From positions 1 to 31,184 of the forward strand of contig CALKUN010000159.1 of NCBI GenBank assembly GCA_937996675.1: a stretch of 31,184 nt of DNA, in the 5' to 3' direction. The notes under the pieces are model-generated. The model was not told where the DNA came from and made no database searches. It worked only from the letters and a program-made list of their open reading frames with translations. Of this stretch, positions 1 to 6,899 are shown piece after piece. The translations under genes were made by a program, and so were the position numbers. Origin of the DNA: an uncultured Candidatus Saccharibacteria bacterium (lineage in GTDB: Bacteria > Patescibacteriota > Saccharimonadia > CAILAD01 > GCA-016700035). Position 1 is the first letter of the stretch, and the number at the start of each line of letters is the position of its first letter.

Positions 1-224
1 GTCTGACCGTCCTTCTTACTCTGCTGGCACTCTTCCTCTTTGGTGGTGAGACGATTCACTACTTTGTCCTAGCGCTACTGATTGGTGTCTTCTTGGGCAC
101 ATTCTCATCTATCTTGAATGCAGCTCCGATGTTGGTGGTTTGGCACAATCGTAAGCTACGCCGCATTGCACGGAAGGCGACGAAGCCCGTTAAGGCAGCG
201 AAAGTCCCAAAGAAAAAGTCCTAG
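1..224 (+). CDS. secF: Protein translocase subunit SecF, C-terminal part (5' truncated by window edge)
   Basis: Reading from base 3 gives 73 residues to a TAG at 222-224. The peptide contains FGGETIHYFVLALLIGVFLG followed by TFSSILNAAPMLVVW. This is the signature of the last two membrane segments of SecF, the SecD/SecF subunit that uses the proton motive force to help pull secreted proteins through SecYEG. It ends in a short basic tail rich in Lys and Arg, which is common after the last SecF helix on the cytoplasmic side. The upstream part, and presumably secD, lie outside the window. It converges on the minus-strand gene that follows. The family call rests on this signature only, but the signature is distinctive. 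Confidence 0.9.
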   Translation, partial: LTVLLTLLALFLFGGETIHYFVLALLIGVFLGTFSSILNAAPMLVVWHNRKLRRIARKATKPVKAAKVPKKKS

Positions 225-243
225 AGAATATCTGCGAGGAGTC

Positions 244-279
244 GGTCGGTCGCCTTGTGCGGCTGACCTACTGATTTTT
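244..279 (+). terminator. Candidate terminator after secF
   Basis: Bases 244-253 pair with 259-268 in a 10-bp stem with two G-U pairs and a 5-nt loop. A T5 run follows at 275-279. The six-base gap between stem and T run makes it a weak intrinsic terminator. The stem touches the last base of the converging minus-strand gene. Confidence 0.45.
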
Positions 280-1422
280 ATTACGTACTACGTACAAGCC
301 ATCTTTGGCGTCTGGATCTTTAGCGTTTTCGAGGCTGGCAGAGAGGGTGAATGAGCTCCCATCGGAAGAATAGCTGTATTTGATAGGTGTGCCTTCGGTA
401 CTTGATGGATCAAGATTGACTCGAGTAATGAATGGTGGCGCGGTCTTCTCAAGGGGGGAGAGTATTGAGATATCACTTCCGACCGGGTAGGCGCCGGTTG
501 CTTTATGGTAGGCTTCCAATCCAATAGCTATGCTGTTCAGATCACTTTTGCGCTGAGTATCACGCTTGGCTGGCTCTATACTTGGTGATGGAGTGGGTGT
601 GGTAGTAGTGACGGGTACTGGCGTAGTGGCAGGTTTGTCACTACGCGCAGGCATGAGTAGTAGCCAAGCGCCAACACCTGCGCCAACCAAGATGAATAGA
701 CTAATGCCAGCAAGTATCCACGTGCGAGATTTAGAGGCTGGCTGCTTCTGGGATGCAGCAGCCAGGAGTGCTTCGGCTTTTTCCTTGGTTGGATCACCGG
801 CGAGCTTGGCAGGGCGTTCGGCTGAGAGTGCACGAGCATCTGCTAAGAGTTGTTCTTCTGCGCTGAGACCCCCAACTTGTGGTTGAATGCTTTGAAGGGG
901 GTGTGGGGTTTCGTAGAGAGGTTGGGTTGCGTGTACGACAAATGCTGATGGCTTAACCGGCTTATCGTTTGTCTCAGGCTCATCAGACCCCACTTCGGGT
1001 AATTGTGTATTGGCGACTGCATCGCGAGTAGGTTCGTCCGATGCGATCAGTGCCGCGTAGGGTTGATCGGGTGCCTCTATTTCGCGATCTGGATCAAGCG
1101 AAGAGGGAAGTTCTGGTGTGTCTTCGAGTCGTGCGACATCGGCTTGGAGCCGACGTTTGGCATATGAGGCTGCATGATGATTGATGATCGCCTGGGGTGA
1201 CGAAGTCAGCGCGGGCACAATGGGCTTGAGCTCAGGCGTTGGAATGGGGTCGATAATGTGGTGCCCTTGGAGAACTTCAGACGGAGCTGGAGGCTGGGAT
1301 GGCTCCTCGCCGTGCGTGCGTGGCTGGGATGTGAGCGGGAATGTCCTTCCGCACGTAAGACAAAAATACCCGTCGGCTAAGGTGACCATGCGGCCCTGAC
1401 ATTTTGGGCATTCTTTGAACAT
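268..1422 (-). CDS. Zinc-ribbon, single-pass membrane protein with pseudopilin-like C-terminal domain
   Basis: The 384-residue protein starts with a four-cysteine zinc ribbon (C5, C8, C21, C24). A long Pro/Glu/Ala-rich, probably disordered stretch runs to about residue 230, followed by one membrane helix at about 235-257 and a Thr/Pro linker. The last ~100 residues begin RDTQRKSDLNSIAIGLEAYH and continue through GAYP. This pattern is seen in the globular part of type II secretion or type IV pseudopilins (GspG/PilA-like), just after their N-terminal helix. The usual prepilin leader and Glu5 are missing, so it would not be processed as a pilin. By topology the zinc ribbon should be cytoplasmic and the pilin-like domain outside. 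The start ATG at 1420-1422 places the ribbon at the very N-terminus. Exact function is unknown; the domain reading is inference from motifs. Confidence 0.75.
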   Translation of the reverse strand: MFKECPKCQGRMVTLADGYFCLTCGRTFPLTSQPRTHGEEPSQPPAPSEVLQGHHIIDPIPTPELKPIVPALTSSPQAIINHHAASYAKRRLQADVARLEDTPELPSSLDPDREIEAPDQPYAALIASDEPTRDAVANTQLPEVGSDEPETNDKPVKPSAFVVHATQPLYETPHPLQSIQPQVGGLSAEEQLLADARALSAERPAKLAGDPTKEKAEALLAAASQKQPASKSRTWILAGISLFILVGAGVGAWLLLMPARSDKPATTPVPVTTTTPTPSPSIEPAKRDTQRKSDLNSIAIGLEAYHKATGAYPVGSDISILSPLEKTAPPFITRVNLDPSSTEGTPIKYSYSSDGSSFTLSASLENAKDPDAKDGLYVVRNKNQ

Positions 1423-1564
1423 ACTTATGCTTTATTTTACAGAATATTGGCATGAAATCATATGGGGGTAGTTTTGCCTATTGTAAAAAATACTGTTGTG
1501 ATATATGCTATAGAAAATTCGCATACAAAAAGAAAAAAACCAGAAATAAATTTCCAAAAAGGTG

Positions 1565-1570
1565 TAATAC
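1565..1570 (+). promoter_or_regulatory. Candidate -10 element (TAATAC) for a leaderless winged-helix gene
   Basis: TAATAC ends five bases before the ATG at 1576, with no Shine-Dalgarno sequence between. A second possible promoter, TTGTAA (1481-1486), 17 nt, TATGCT (1504-1509), lies upstream and would give a leader of about 60 nt. Confidence 0.4.
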
Positions 1571-1575
1571 AAACA

Positions 1576-1860
1576 ATGCTTCAATTTTTCATAACATCAA
1601 AAACTCGACGAAAAATCATTACGGTCTTTTCTAAATACCCGGATTATCGCGTACATGTACGAGGCTTAGCGAAGCTCATACGCGAGGATCCGGGTAATGT
1701 TGCGCGTGAGCTCGATCGATTGGCTCAAATCAAGTACGTATTTTCGGCTAAACAAGGCAATACTAAGCTCTATTGGGTGAATCCTGACTTCGCACTATAT
1801 AAAGAGCTCCAGAGTATGGTCCTAAAGACAACTCGTAAGTCATCGAAGAAGGAAGTATAG
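1576..1860 (+). CDS. Small winged-helix DNA-binding protein (ArsR/MarR-like fold)
   Basis: From the ATG at 1576 the product has 94 residues and begins MLQFFITSKTRRKIITVF. The core YRVHVRGLAKLIREDPGNVARELDRL is a helix-turn-helix, and the wing follows as IKYVFSAKQGNTKLYWVNPDFALYKEL. This is the layout of small ArsR-like regulators often found beside nucleotidyltransferase or other small genes in CPR and archaea. The same frame is open back to an ATG at 1462, but that extension is AT-rich, basic and unlike the fold, and a -10-like TAATAC sits just before 1576, so I prefer the shorter start. The target is unknown. A short gene begins one base after its stop. Confidence 0.75.
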   Translation: MLQFFITSKTRRKIITVFSKYPDYRVHVRGLAKLIREDPGNVARELDRLAQIKYVFSAKQGNTKLYWVNPDFALYKELQSMVLKTTRKSSKKEV

Positions 1861-1861
1861 T

Positions 1862-2029
1862 ATGAGGCGCCTGCTTCACCGACTCTCGCTAGATATGCAG
1901 CGGACTTCACGCCAAAACCAACGTGTTACCGAAAAATCACAGCTCTCTAGTCGACACTATCAATCGTTTCAAACAACTCCACCGCTTGGCTGGCAGTCAC
2001 GTGCCTCGCACTCATACTTCGTTCGCTAA
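1862..2029 (+). CDS. Hypothetical 55-residue basic protein
   Basis: This ORF starts with ATG one base after the stop of the winged-helix gene and runs to TAA at 2027-2029. A purine-rich GGAAG (1850-1854) sits about seven bases upstream of the ATG and could act as the ribosome-binding site. The product begins MRRLLHRLSLDMQRTSRQNQ and is rich in Arg, Gln, Ser and His, with no membrane segment, cysteine or recognisable domain. Translational coupling with the regulator and the lack of another use for this 170-nt gap favour a real gene. The odd composition leaves open that it is non-coding. I do not recognise it. Confidence 0.4.
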   Translation: MRRLLHRLSLDMQRTSRQNQRVTEKSQLSSRHYQSFQTTPPLGWQSRASHSYFVR

Positions 2030-2034
2030 TCCTA

Positions 2035-2040
2035 TATACT
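2035..2040 (+). promoter_or_regulatory. -10 element (TATACT) of a leaderless recJ promoter
   Basis: TATACT ends seven bases before the recJ ATG at 2048, so the expected transcription start falls on or next to the A of ATG. No Shine-Dalgarno sequence fits in the AATAAGA spacer. No clear -35 hexamer is visible. Confidence 0.55.
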
Positions 2041-2047
2041 AATAAGA

Positions 2048-3724
2048 ATGAAGCATACGCAGGGGAAAAGAATGTGGCGTCTGCCGGCTCGCGAGACGGT
2101 TGGTGTAGAAGGCTTACTGGCTCAAGTCGCTCAACAGCGAGGCCTGCCTAGTGCCGAGGTGGGAGTTCGCCCGTATACTGATATTAATGACGGTCAGCTG
2201 TTACTCGATGTAACGAAGGCAGTGGATCACTTATCAAGCCTGATAGGCACTGATCACGAGGTGGTGGTGTATGGCGACTACGATATTGATGGGCTCACTG
2301 CCACAACGCTTGTGGTGGACGTGTTGACTCGGCTGGGCATTCGCGTCCGCCCGTATATCCCAGATCGATTTGAGGAAGGGTATGGTTTAAACACAACGGC
2401 ACTTGAGGCGTTGGCCGCCGAGAGTGTACATACTGTTATAACGGTGGATTGCGGAAGCACTGCGATCGGGCCGATTGCGCGGGCTCATGAGCTTGGCCTC
2501 AAGATGATTATTACTGATCATCACCTAGTAGGGGAGAAAGAGCCTGATGGCCTAGTCGCTCATATTAATCCTCAGCGCAAGGGGAATGCCTATCCTCAAC
2601 CTGGTATTGCCGGGGTTGGGGTCGCCTATCATGTTATGCGAGCCTTGCAGCAGAAGCATCAAGACCTTATACCAGAGGGACAAGAAAAATGGTGGCTTGA
2701 CCTTGTCGCTCTTGGGACCGTCTGTGACGTTGTGCCGCTCGTAGGGGACAACCGTATATTCACACAGTATGGGCTCAAGGTGCTGGCGCGAACCCGTCGG
2801 CCGGGCCTTTTGGCTCTCGCCGAAGTATCAAAAATATCTCTAGACCAGATCCAAGCTTCCGATCTAGGCTTTCGGTTTGGACCTCGACTGAACGCATCGG
2901 GTCGGCTCGAGCATGCCCGCTTGTCTCTTGATGTTCTGCTTGCAACAGATATCGCAGAGGCCCGGCGTCACGCTACGAGTCTTGATACTATGAATACAAA
3001 GCGACAGCAGTTGGTAGCAAAAATCCTCGATCAGGCTCGAGAGCAGGCTCTCGCACAGTCTGAGCATGCATTCTTGGTTGTTTTTAATGAAGACTGGTCC
3101 CATGGTGTTGCTGGATTGATTGCCGCTCGGCTGGCCGAAGAGTTTATGAAGCCAGCTGCAGTCTTGCAGGTGGAAGGTGATGTTGCAAAGGGTTCGGTGC
3201 GAACTTTTGGAGGTATTCATGTACTTGAGGTGATGCGGACTATGGACGCGTTGCTCATGAAGTACGGTGGACATGCAGCTGCTGCTGGGCTGACACTTGC
3301 AACAAGCGATATCCCGGCCCTTCAAAAAGGTCTCGATGAGGCACTTCAAACTATTCCAGATGAGCACTGGGAGAATACCCGTACTGCAGACGTATGGTTA
3401 AGTCCTGACCATGTATCCCAGGAGGGCTTGGCGGCAGTCCGCCAGTTTGAACCTACGGGTCGTGGGCACGAACCGATCATTTTTGTTGTCGAAGCCGATG
3501 TGACGAGCCTGCGTTGGGTCGGCGCAGATCAGACCCATGCTCAAGTACAGTTAGCTTTTCATAATGTCGTACATCGCGCGATGGCTTTCCAGGCGTTACG
3601 GCTCTGGCCTTGGCTAGAGTCCGGTATTAAGATCCGTTGTTACCTCCAGCTGGTCGGGAATGTCTGGCAGGGCGTAGAACGACCTGATTTACATGTTGTC
3701 GACATGGAAGAGATTAAAGAATAA
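2048..3724 (+). CDS. recJ: Single-stranded-DNA-specific 5'-3' exonuclease RecJ
   Basis: RecJ degrades single-stranded DNA from the 5' end in recombination and mismatch or base-excision repair. The 558-residue product has the DHH phosphoesterase motifs in order: GDYDIDG (residues 76-82), VDCG (133-136), DHH (157-159) and the GTVCDVVPL region. The RFGPRLNASGR segment follows, and the DHHA1 motif KYGGHAAAAGLT lies near residue 400. The C-terminal OB-like domain is present. The length matches usual bacterial RecJ. The ATG at 2048 is preferred because the N-terminal WRLPAR segment is typical of the family and a -10 element sits directly in front of it. The upstream neighbours are a regulator and a small unknown, and an AT-rich gap follows. 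Confidence 0.95.
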   Translation: MKHTQGKRMWRLPARETVGVEGLLAQVAQQRGLPSAEVGVRPYTDINDGQLLLDVTKAVDHLSSLIGTDHEVVVYGDYDIDGLTATTLVVDVLTRLGIRVRPYIPDRFEEGYGLNTTALEALAAESVHTVITVDCGSTAIGPIARAHELGLKMIITDHHLVGEKEPDGLVAHINPQRKGNAYPQPGIAGVGVAYHVMRALQQKHQDLIPEGQEKWWLDLVALGTVCDVVPLVGDNRIFTQYGLKVLARTRRPGLLALAEVSKISLDQIQASDLGFRFGPRLNASGRLEHARLSLDVLLATDIAEARRHATSLDTMNTKRQQLVAKILDQAREQALAQSEHAFLVVFNEDWSHGVAGLIAARLAEEFMKPAAVLQVEGDVAKGSVRTFGGIHVLEVMRTMDALLMKYGGHAAAAGLTLATSDIPALQKGLDEALQTIPDEHWENTRTADVWLSPDHVSQEGLAAVRQFEPTGRGHEPIIFVVEADVTSLRWVGADQTHAQVQLAFHNVVHRAMAFQALRLWPWLESGIKIRCYLQLVGNVWQGVERPDLHVVDMEEIKE

Positions 3725-4013
3725 AGAATGTGTTCAAGATATACATTAACATGCGATTATATTGATGCCAACAGATAAGAATGACACGTACTCTTCGTGT
3801 TCAGACATATATAAATAAGGTTCATTTTTACCGCTATCCGCCCCAGGCTAACCTTTTTAGGGTAGAAGATAGTGGTGTATTCGCTCCAGGTATAGCTCTT
3901 GATATGGCCTAGAGAAAATGGTAGTATATACAGGTTATTGCTCCGGATGAATGCCGAGAGCACCGCGATCAGGACTTCAGTCCCTAATACTAATGCAAGA
4001 AAAGGAATGATAG
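3725..4013 (+). other. AT-rich intergenic region between recJ and rpsU, no supported gene
   Basis: This 289-nt stretch is richer in A and T than its neighbours. A small bulged hairpin (TGACACG with CGTGTTCA) lies around 3781-3802. A -10-like TAATAC at 3985-3990 could serve rpsU. A minus-strand reading frame crosses most of it but starts at GTG, has no ribosome-binding site and resembles nothing, so I treat the region as non-coding. I see no tRNA, tmRNA, RNase P or SRP RNA signature. Confidence 0.5.
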
Positions 4014-4226
4014 ATGCTTCAAGTAGAAATGAAAGACAACGAATCCCTCGAAGGTTTGATCCGTCGATTTAATAAGAAAGTCACTCAGGCTGGTTTACTA
4101 AGTGCCGCCCGACGTCGTAAGTATTTCGAAAAGCCACTCTCTAAGCGCGAGGCTCGTGCCATTGCTATTCGCAAGGCCGCCCGTAAAGAACTCAAGGCAC
4201 GTGAGTTCATGACTATTCGCGGCTAG
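4014..4226 (+). CDS. rpsU: 30S ribosomal protein bS21
   Basis: The 70-residue basic protein contains ESLEGLIRRFNKKVTQAGLL followed by RRRKYFEKPLSKREARAIAIRKA. This is the standard bS21 pattern: a short strand and then two long basic helices that bind 16S rRNA near the anti-Shine-Dalgarno end of the small subunit. An AAAGGA ribosome-binding site lies upstream of the ATG at 4014. It heads a six-gene run (rpsU, yqeY-like, ybeY, dgkA, adk, map) with a 13-nt gap to the next gene. The rpsU-yqeY pairing is common in bacteria, which supports both calls. Confidence 0.93.
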   Translation: MLQVEMKDNESLEGLIRRFNKKVTQAGLLSAARRRKYFEKPLSKREARAIAIRKAARKELKAREFMTIRG

Positions 4227-4239
4227 GAAGACTTTTCTG

Positions 4240-4710
4240 GTGACTCAGACAACCGACCTCGTCGTTCAGCTAGATGCCGACCTTGTTACGGCTATGAAGG
4301 CGAGAGATGAAGTGCGTCTCCAGGTGCTCCGTCTCCTAAAGGCTGCCATGCATAACTACGCCATTGAGATCAAGGGCGAACTATCACCTCAGCAGATGCT
4401 CCAGCTCCTTCAAAAGGAGGCTAAGAAGCGTCAAGACTCTATCGAGCAGTATGCAGCGGCTGATCGTACCGATCTGGTCGATAAGGAAACAGCTGAGCTT
4501 GCCATCCTTAAAGCATATTTGCCGGAACAGCCTAGCGAGTCGGAGATCCGAGCGGTTGTCACGGAAGTCATTGCTGAACAAAATGCGACCGGTACGGCAG
4601 CTATGGGGCATGTAATATCGGCTGTTCGAGAACGGTTCTCAGGTGCCGCTGATGGAGCAATGATTGCTCAACTGACTCGTGAAGCGCTCGCTTCGACTAG
4701 CTCACGATGA
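4240..4710 (+). CDS. yqeY: GatB/YqeY-domain protein
   Basis: The 156-residue protein has the YqeY fold signature. A helical N-terminal half (DADLVTAMKARDEVRLQVLRLLKAAM) is followed by KEAKKRQDSIEQYAAADRTDLVDKE and then ILKAYLPEQPSESEIRAVV. The C-terminal half contains the GHVISAVRERF and GAMIAQL segments of the tail domain shared with GatB, the tRNA-dependent amidotransferase subunit. YqeY proteins are thought to act on or near tRNA, but their reaction is not settled. The start is GTG at 4240, with AGGAAG upstream. It overlaps ybeY by four bases (ATGA), so the two are probably translationally coupled. Confidence 0.88.
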   Translation: MTQTTDLVVQLDADLVTAMKARDEVRLQVLRLLKAAMHNYAIEIKGELSPQQMLQLLQKEAKKRQDSIEQYAAADRTDLVDKETAELAILKAYLPEQPSESEIRAVVTEVIAEQNATGTAAMGHVISAVRERFSGAADGAMIAQLTREALASTSSR

Positions 4711-5168
4711 ATGACCTTACACTTTCAGTCGTCCGGCCTGTGCCTTCCGAGTATCACGCCAAGGTGTGGGACAAGTTGTTTCGTGCCTGGAGAGATCAGA
4801 TTAAGCCTGATTTTAGCGGGCTTGTTCAGGTGAGCTTTGTATCCCGCGCGCGTATGAAGGAATTTTATTCTCAAGCGTACGGTGAAGATCATGCTACAGA
4901 TGTCCTGAGTTTGCGTCATACCGTTCAGCCCGGGGTAGAGGGTGCTGTAGCTGGAGAGATTGTAATCTGTTCGGCAGTCGCTCGTATCGCTGCTCGAAGG
5001 CTGAAAACTGATGCACAAACAGAGTTTGCAACCTTATTTGTGCATGGTTTGCTACATTTATCCGATCTGACTCATGATGAGCCAGATGAACAAGATCGCT
5101 TTCACAAGTTGACGCATGATATTATGGCAACACAGTCACTAAGGGCAATTTCTCTATGGTCAGCCTAG
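4707..5168 (+). CDS. ybeY: Endoribonuclease YbeY (rRNA maturation factor)
   Basis: YbeY is a metal-dependent RNase involved in 16S rRNA 3'-end maturation and ribosome quality control. The 153-residue product has the family's zinc site HGLLHLSDLTH, with histidines at 113, 117 and 123. The preceding TDVLSLRH (64-71) and GEIVICSAVA (83-92) segments form the conserved core. The usual LGYDH end of the motif reads LSDLTH here, but the ligand spacing is kept. It overlaps its upstream neighbour by four bases and dgkA by 13. Neighbouring rpsU, yqeY and map all point to a translation-related operon. Confidence 0.92.
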   Translation: MNDLTLSVVRPVPSEYHAKVWDKLFRAWRDQIKPDFSGLVQVSFVSRARMKEFYSQAYGEDHATDVLSLRHTVQPGVEGAVAGEIVICSAVARIAARRLKTDAQTEFATLFVHGLLHLSDLTHDEPDEQDRFHKLTHDIMATQSLRAISLWSA

Positions 5169-5515
5169 CAAGTTTTAGAAACGCGTATCGAGGTCTTCGG
5201 GCCGTTGTGAGCCGTGAGCGCAATGCGCGCATTCATGTCGCATTTGCCATCATCGCCATTATCGCAGCGATTTGGTTACGTGTACCATTCGGTCAAGCAG
5301 CACTCGTCATGACTACGATTGGACTCGTCTTCTTTGCTGAGATTATGAATACGGCTTTTGAGCGCACGCTTGATCTTCTGGCCTATGGCAACAATCAGGT
5401 TGTGAAGCTTGTAAAAGATATGGCGGCTGGCGGCGTTCTCGTGACGGCTGCCACGGCAGTACTTGTTGCGGCTTGCATCTTTGGTCCACCAATCTATCGC
5501 TTGGTTCTTGGCTAA
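5156..5515 (+). CDS. dgkA: Diacylglycerol/undecaprenol kinase (DgkA family)
   Basis: This 119-residue integral membrane kinase has three hydrophobic segments (about 28-45, 47-62 and 92-113). The family's catalytic surface is visible as ERNARIH (21-27), AEIMNTAFERTLDLL (61-75; E62, N65, E69, D73) and KDMAAGGVL (87-95). Gram-positive-type members phosphorylate undecaprenol and recycle the peptidoglycan lipid carrier; which lipid this one uses cannot be read from sequence. The common INTAIE motif reads MNTAFE. The start overlaps ybeY by 13 nt, and the stop shares one base with the next ATG (TAATG). Confidence 0.88.
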   Translation: MVSLASFRNAYRGLRAVVSRERNARIHVAFAIIAIIAAIWLRVPFGQAALVMTTIGLVFFAEIMNTAFERTLDLLAYGNNQVVKLVKDMAAGGVLVTAATAVLVAACIFGPPIYRLVLG

Positions 5516-6063
5516 TGATTATTCTGAGCGGCCCTCCGGGGTCTGGAAAGGGGACGCAAGCTCAGAAGCTTGCTGCTAATGCGGGCTACCAGCTCATTAG
5601 CGTAGGTGATACCTTGCGCACAGTGTCGCAAACCAACCCCGATATTGAGCGGGCGCTGGCTGCGGGTGATCTCGTTTCAACAGCCCTCATGACACCAATC
5701 TTGGAGAGTGTACTGCCGGCTCATCATGCGCATGTTGTGCTAGATGGTGCTCCACGTGAGCCAGCACAGAGTCAGTGGCTACTCGGGTGGCTCGCCGCTC
5801 ACCCAGACGGTGAGAGTATGATTATTGAGCTTCAAATTGATGATGCATTGAGTCAGGAACGTACAGCTAGCCGAGGTCGGACCGATGACACAACAGCCGT
5901 CGTGAGAGACCGGTTAGCCGAATACCATACGCTTACTCAGCCAGCCATACGACTACTGTCGCCACCGGTGGTCTTTCATGCAGTTGATGCTAGCCTGTCG
6001 GTCGAGGTGATCTACGAGAGAATTACAAGTTACTTACCACCTAAGCACAAAGGAGCTGCATGA
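5515..6063 (+). CDS. adk: Adenylate kinase-like nucleoside monophosphate kinase
   Basis: Starting at the ATG at 5515 (TAATG overlap with dgkA), the product has 182 residues. The P-loop GPPGSGKGT lies at 6-14. SVGDTLR takes the place of the usual SxGDxLR, VVLDGAPR that of the usual DGFPR, and RGRTDDTTAVVRDRL is the distal catalytic arginine region. Adenylate kinase interconverts AMP, ATP and ADP. The large zinc-binding or beta-hairpin LID insert is absent, so this is a short-LID form, common in small genomes. The frame is open 14 codons further upstream, but that would place the start inside dgkA. It overlaps map by four bases. Confidence 0.85.
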   Translation: MIILSGPPGSGKGTQAQKLAANAGYQLISVGDTLRTVSQTNPDIERALAAGDLVSTALMTPILESVLPAHHAHVVLDGAPREPAQSQWLLGWLAAHPDGESMIIELQIDDALSQERTASRGRTDDTTAVVRDRLAEYHTLTQPAIRLLSPPVVFHAVDASLSVEVIYERITSYLPPKHKGAA

Positions 6064-6809
6064 AGACCCAAGTAAAGACCCAGCAAGAGATTGTCGACAT
6101 GCGCGAGAGCGGACGGATTCTCGCGACCATCCTTCAGGATTTGATTGAAGGCACAGAGGCTGGCATGACTACAAGCGACATTGATAAGCGAGCTCGAGCA
6201 CTTCTCGAAAAGCATAAATCAAAGGCTGCCTTCCTGGACTATAATGGCTTTCCAGGCGCTATCTGTATCTCGGTAAATGATGAGATTGCTCATGGGATCC
6301 CCGGCAACCGGGTGATGAGAGAGGGTGACCTCATACATTATGACTTTGGTGTCCGCTACAAGGGTATGATTACTGACGCCGGCATAGGTTTTGTGATTGG
6401 TACGCCAACACCTGATCAGCAGCGACTTTTGGCTGGCACAAAGAAGGCGCTTGATGCGGCCATCGCTACAATCCGTGATGGTGTACGAGTGGGCGATATC
6501 GGCGCTGCAGTTGAATCAACACTAGAGCGCTATGACCTAGCTTGTATTTACGAATTGTGCGGCCACGGCGTCGGACACCAGGTTCATGAGGATCCGATTA
6601 TTCCTAACTATGGCACAGCTGGAACTGGTGAGGCATTGCGGACAGGCATGACAGTAGCCCTTGAGCCAAATGTTTCCCTCGGTTCTCATGAGATGTATCT
6701 AGCTGAAGATGGCTGGACTTGGACCACAAAGGATCACTCTTTATCAACTCAAGCTGAACATACAGTCCTGGTAACGGACGACGGGTGTGAAATTCTAACT
6801 CAACTTTGA
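6060..6809 (+). CDS. map: Methionine aminopeptidase, type I
   Basis: This enzyme removes the initiator methionine from nascent proteins. All five metal ligands of the pita-bread fold are present: D95 (YDFG), D106 (ITDA), H169 (GHGVGH), E202 (ALEP) and E233 (QAEHT). H79 in NDEIAHGIP contacts the substrate. The 249-residue length and lack of an N-terminal extension match type Ia. AGGAG precedes the ATG, which overlaps the adk stop (ATGA). The adk-map pair is a classic ribosomal-operon neighbour set that here has moved next to ybeY. The stop is TGA, direct evidence that UGA terminates in this genome. Confidence 0.95.
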   Translation: MKTQVKTQQEIVDMRESGRILATILQDLIEGTEAGMTTSDIDKRARALLEKHKSKAAFLDYNGFPGAICISVNDEIAHGIPGNRVMREGDLIHYDFGVRYKGMITDAGIGFVIGTPTPDQQRLLAGTKKALDAAIATIRDGVRVGDIGAAVESTLERYDLACIYELCGHGVGHQVHEDPIIPNYGTAGTGEALRTGMTVALEPNVSLGSHEMYLAEDGWTWTTKDHSLSTQAEHTVLVTDDGCEILTQL

Positions 6810-6846
6810 ATACAAAAGTAGCGCAATAAAACTCTGTACAAAATAA

Positions 6847-6875
6847 TTGCACTACTTCGCGCTCCCATATACAAT
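6847..6875 (+). promoter_or_regulatory. Sigma70-type promoter of ftsA
   Basis: TTGCAC (6847-6852), a 17-nt spacer and TACAAT (6870-6875) make a good promoter. The expected start near 6882 leaves a short leader containing GAGGGTG, the ribosome-binding site. Confidence 0.65.
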
Positions 6876-6899
6876 CGAAGTAATCTAAGCGAGGGTGTC

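Noticed and set aside
2864..3367. Minus-strand open frame of 167 residues opposite recJ
   Set aside because: Shadow of recJ, Cys/Ser-rich with no domain.
3757..3963. 68-residue minus-strand frame between recJ and rpsU
   Set aside because: GTG start, no ribosome-binding site and no recognisable composition or motif.
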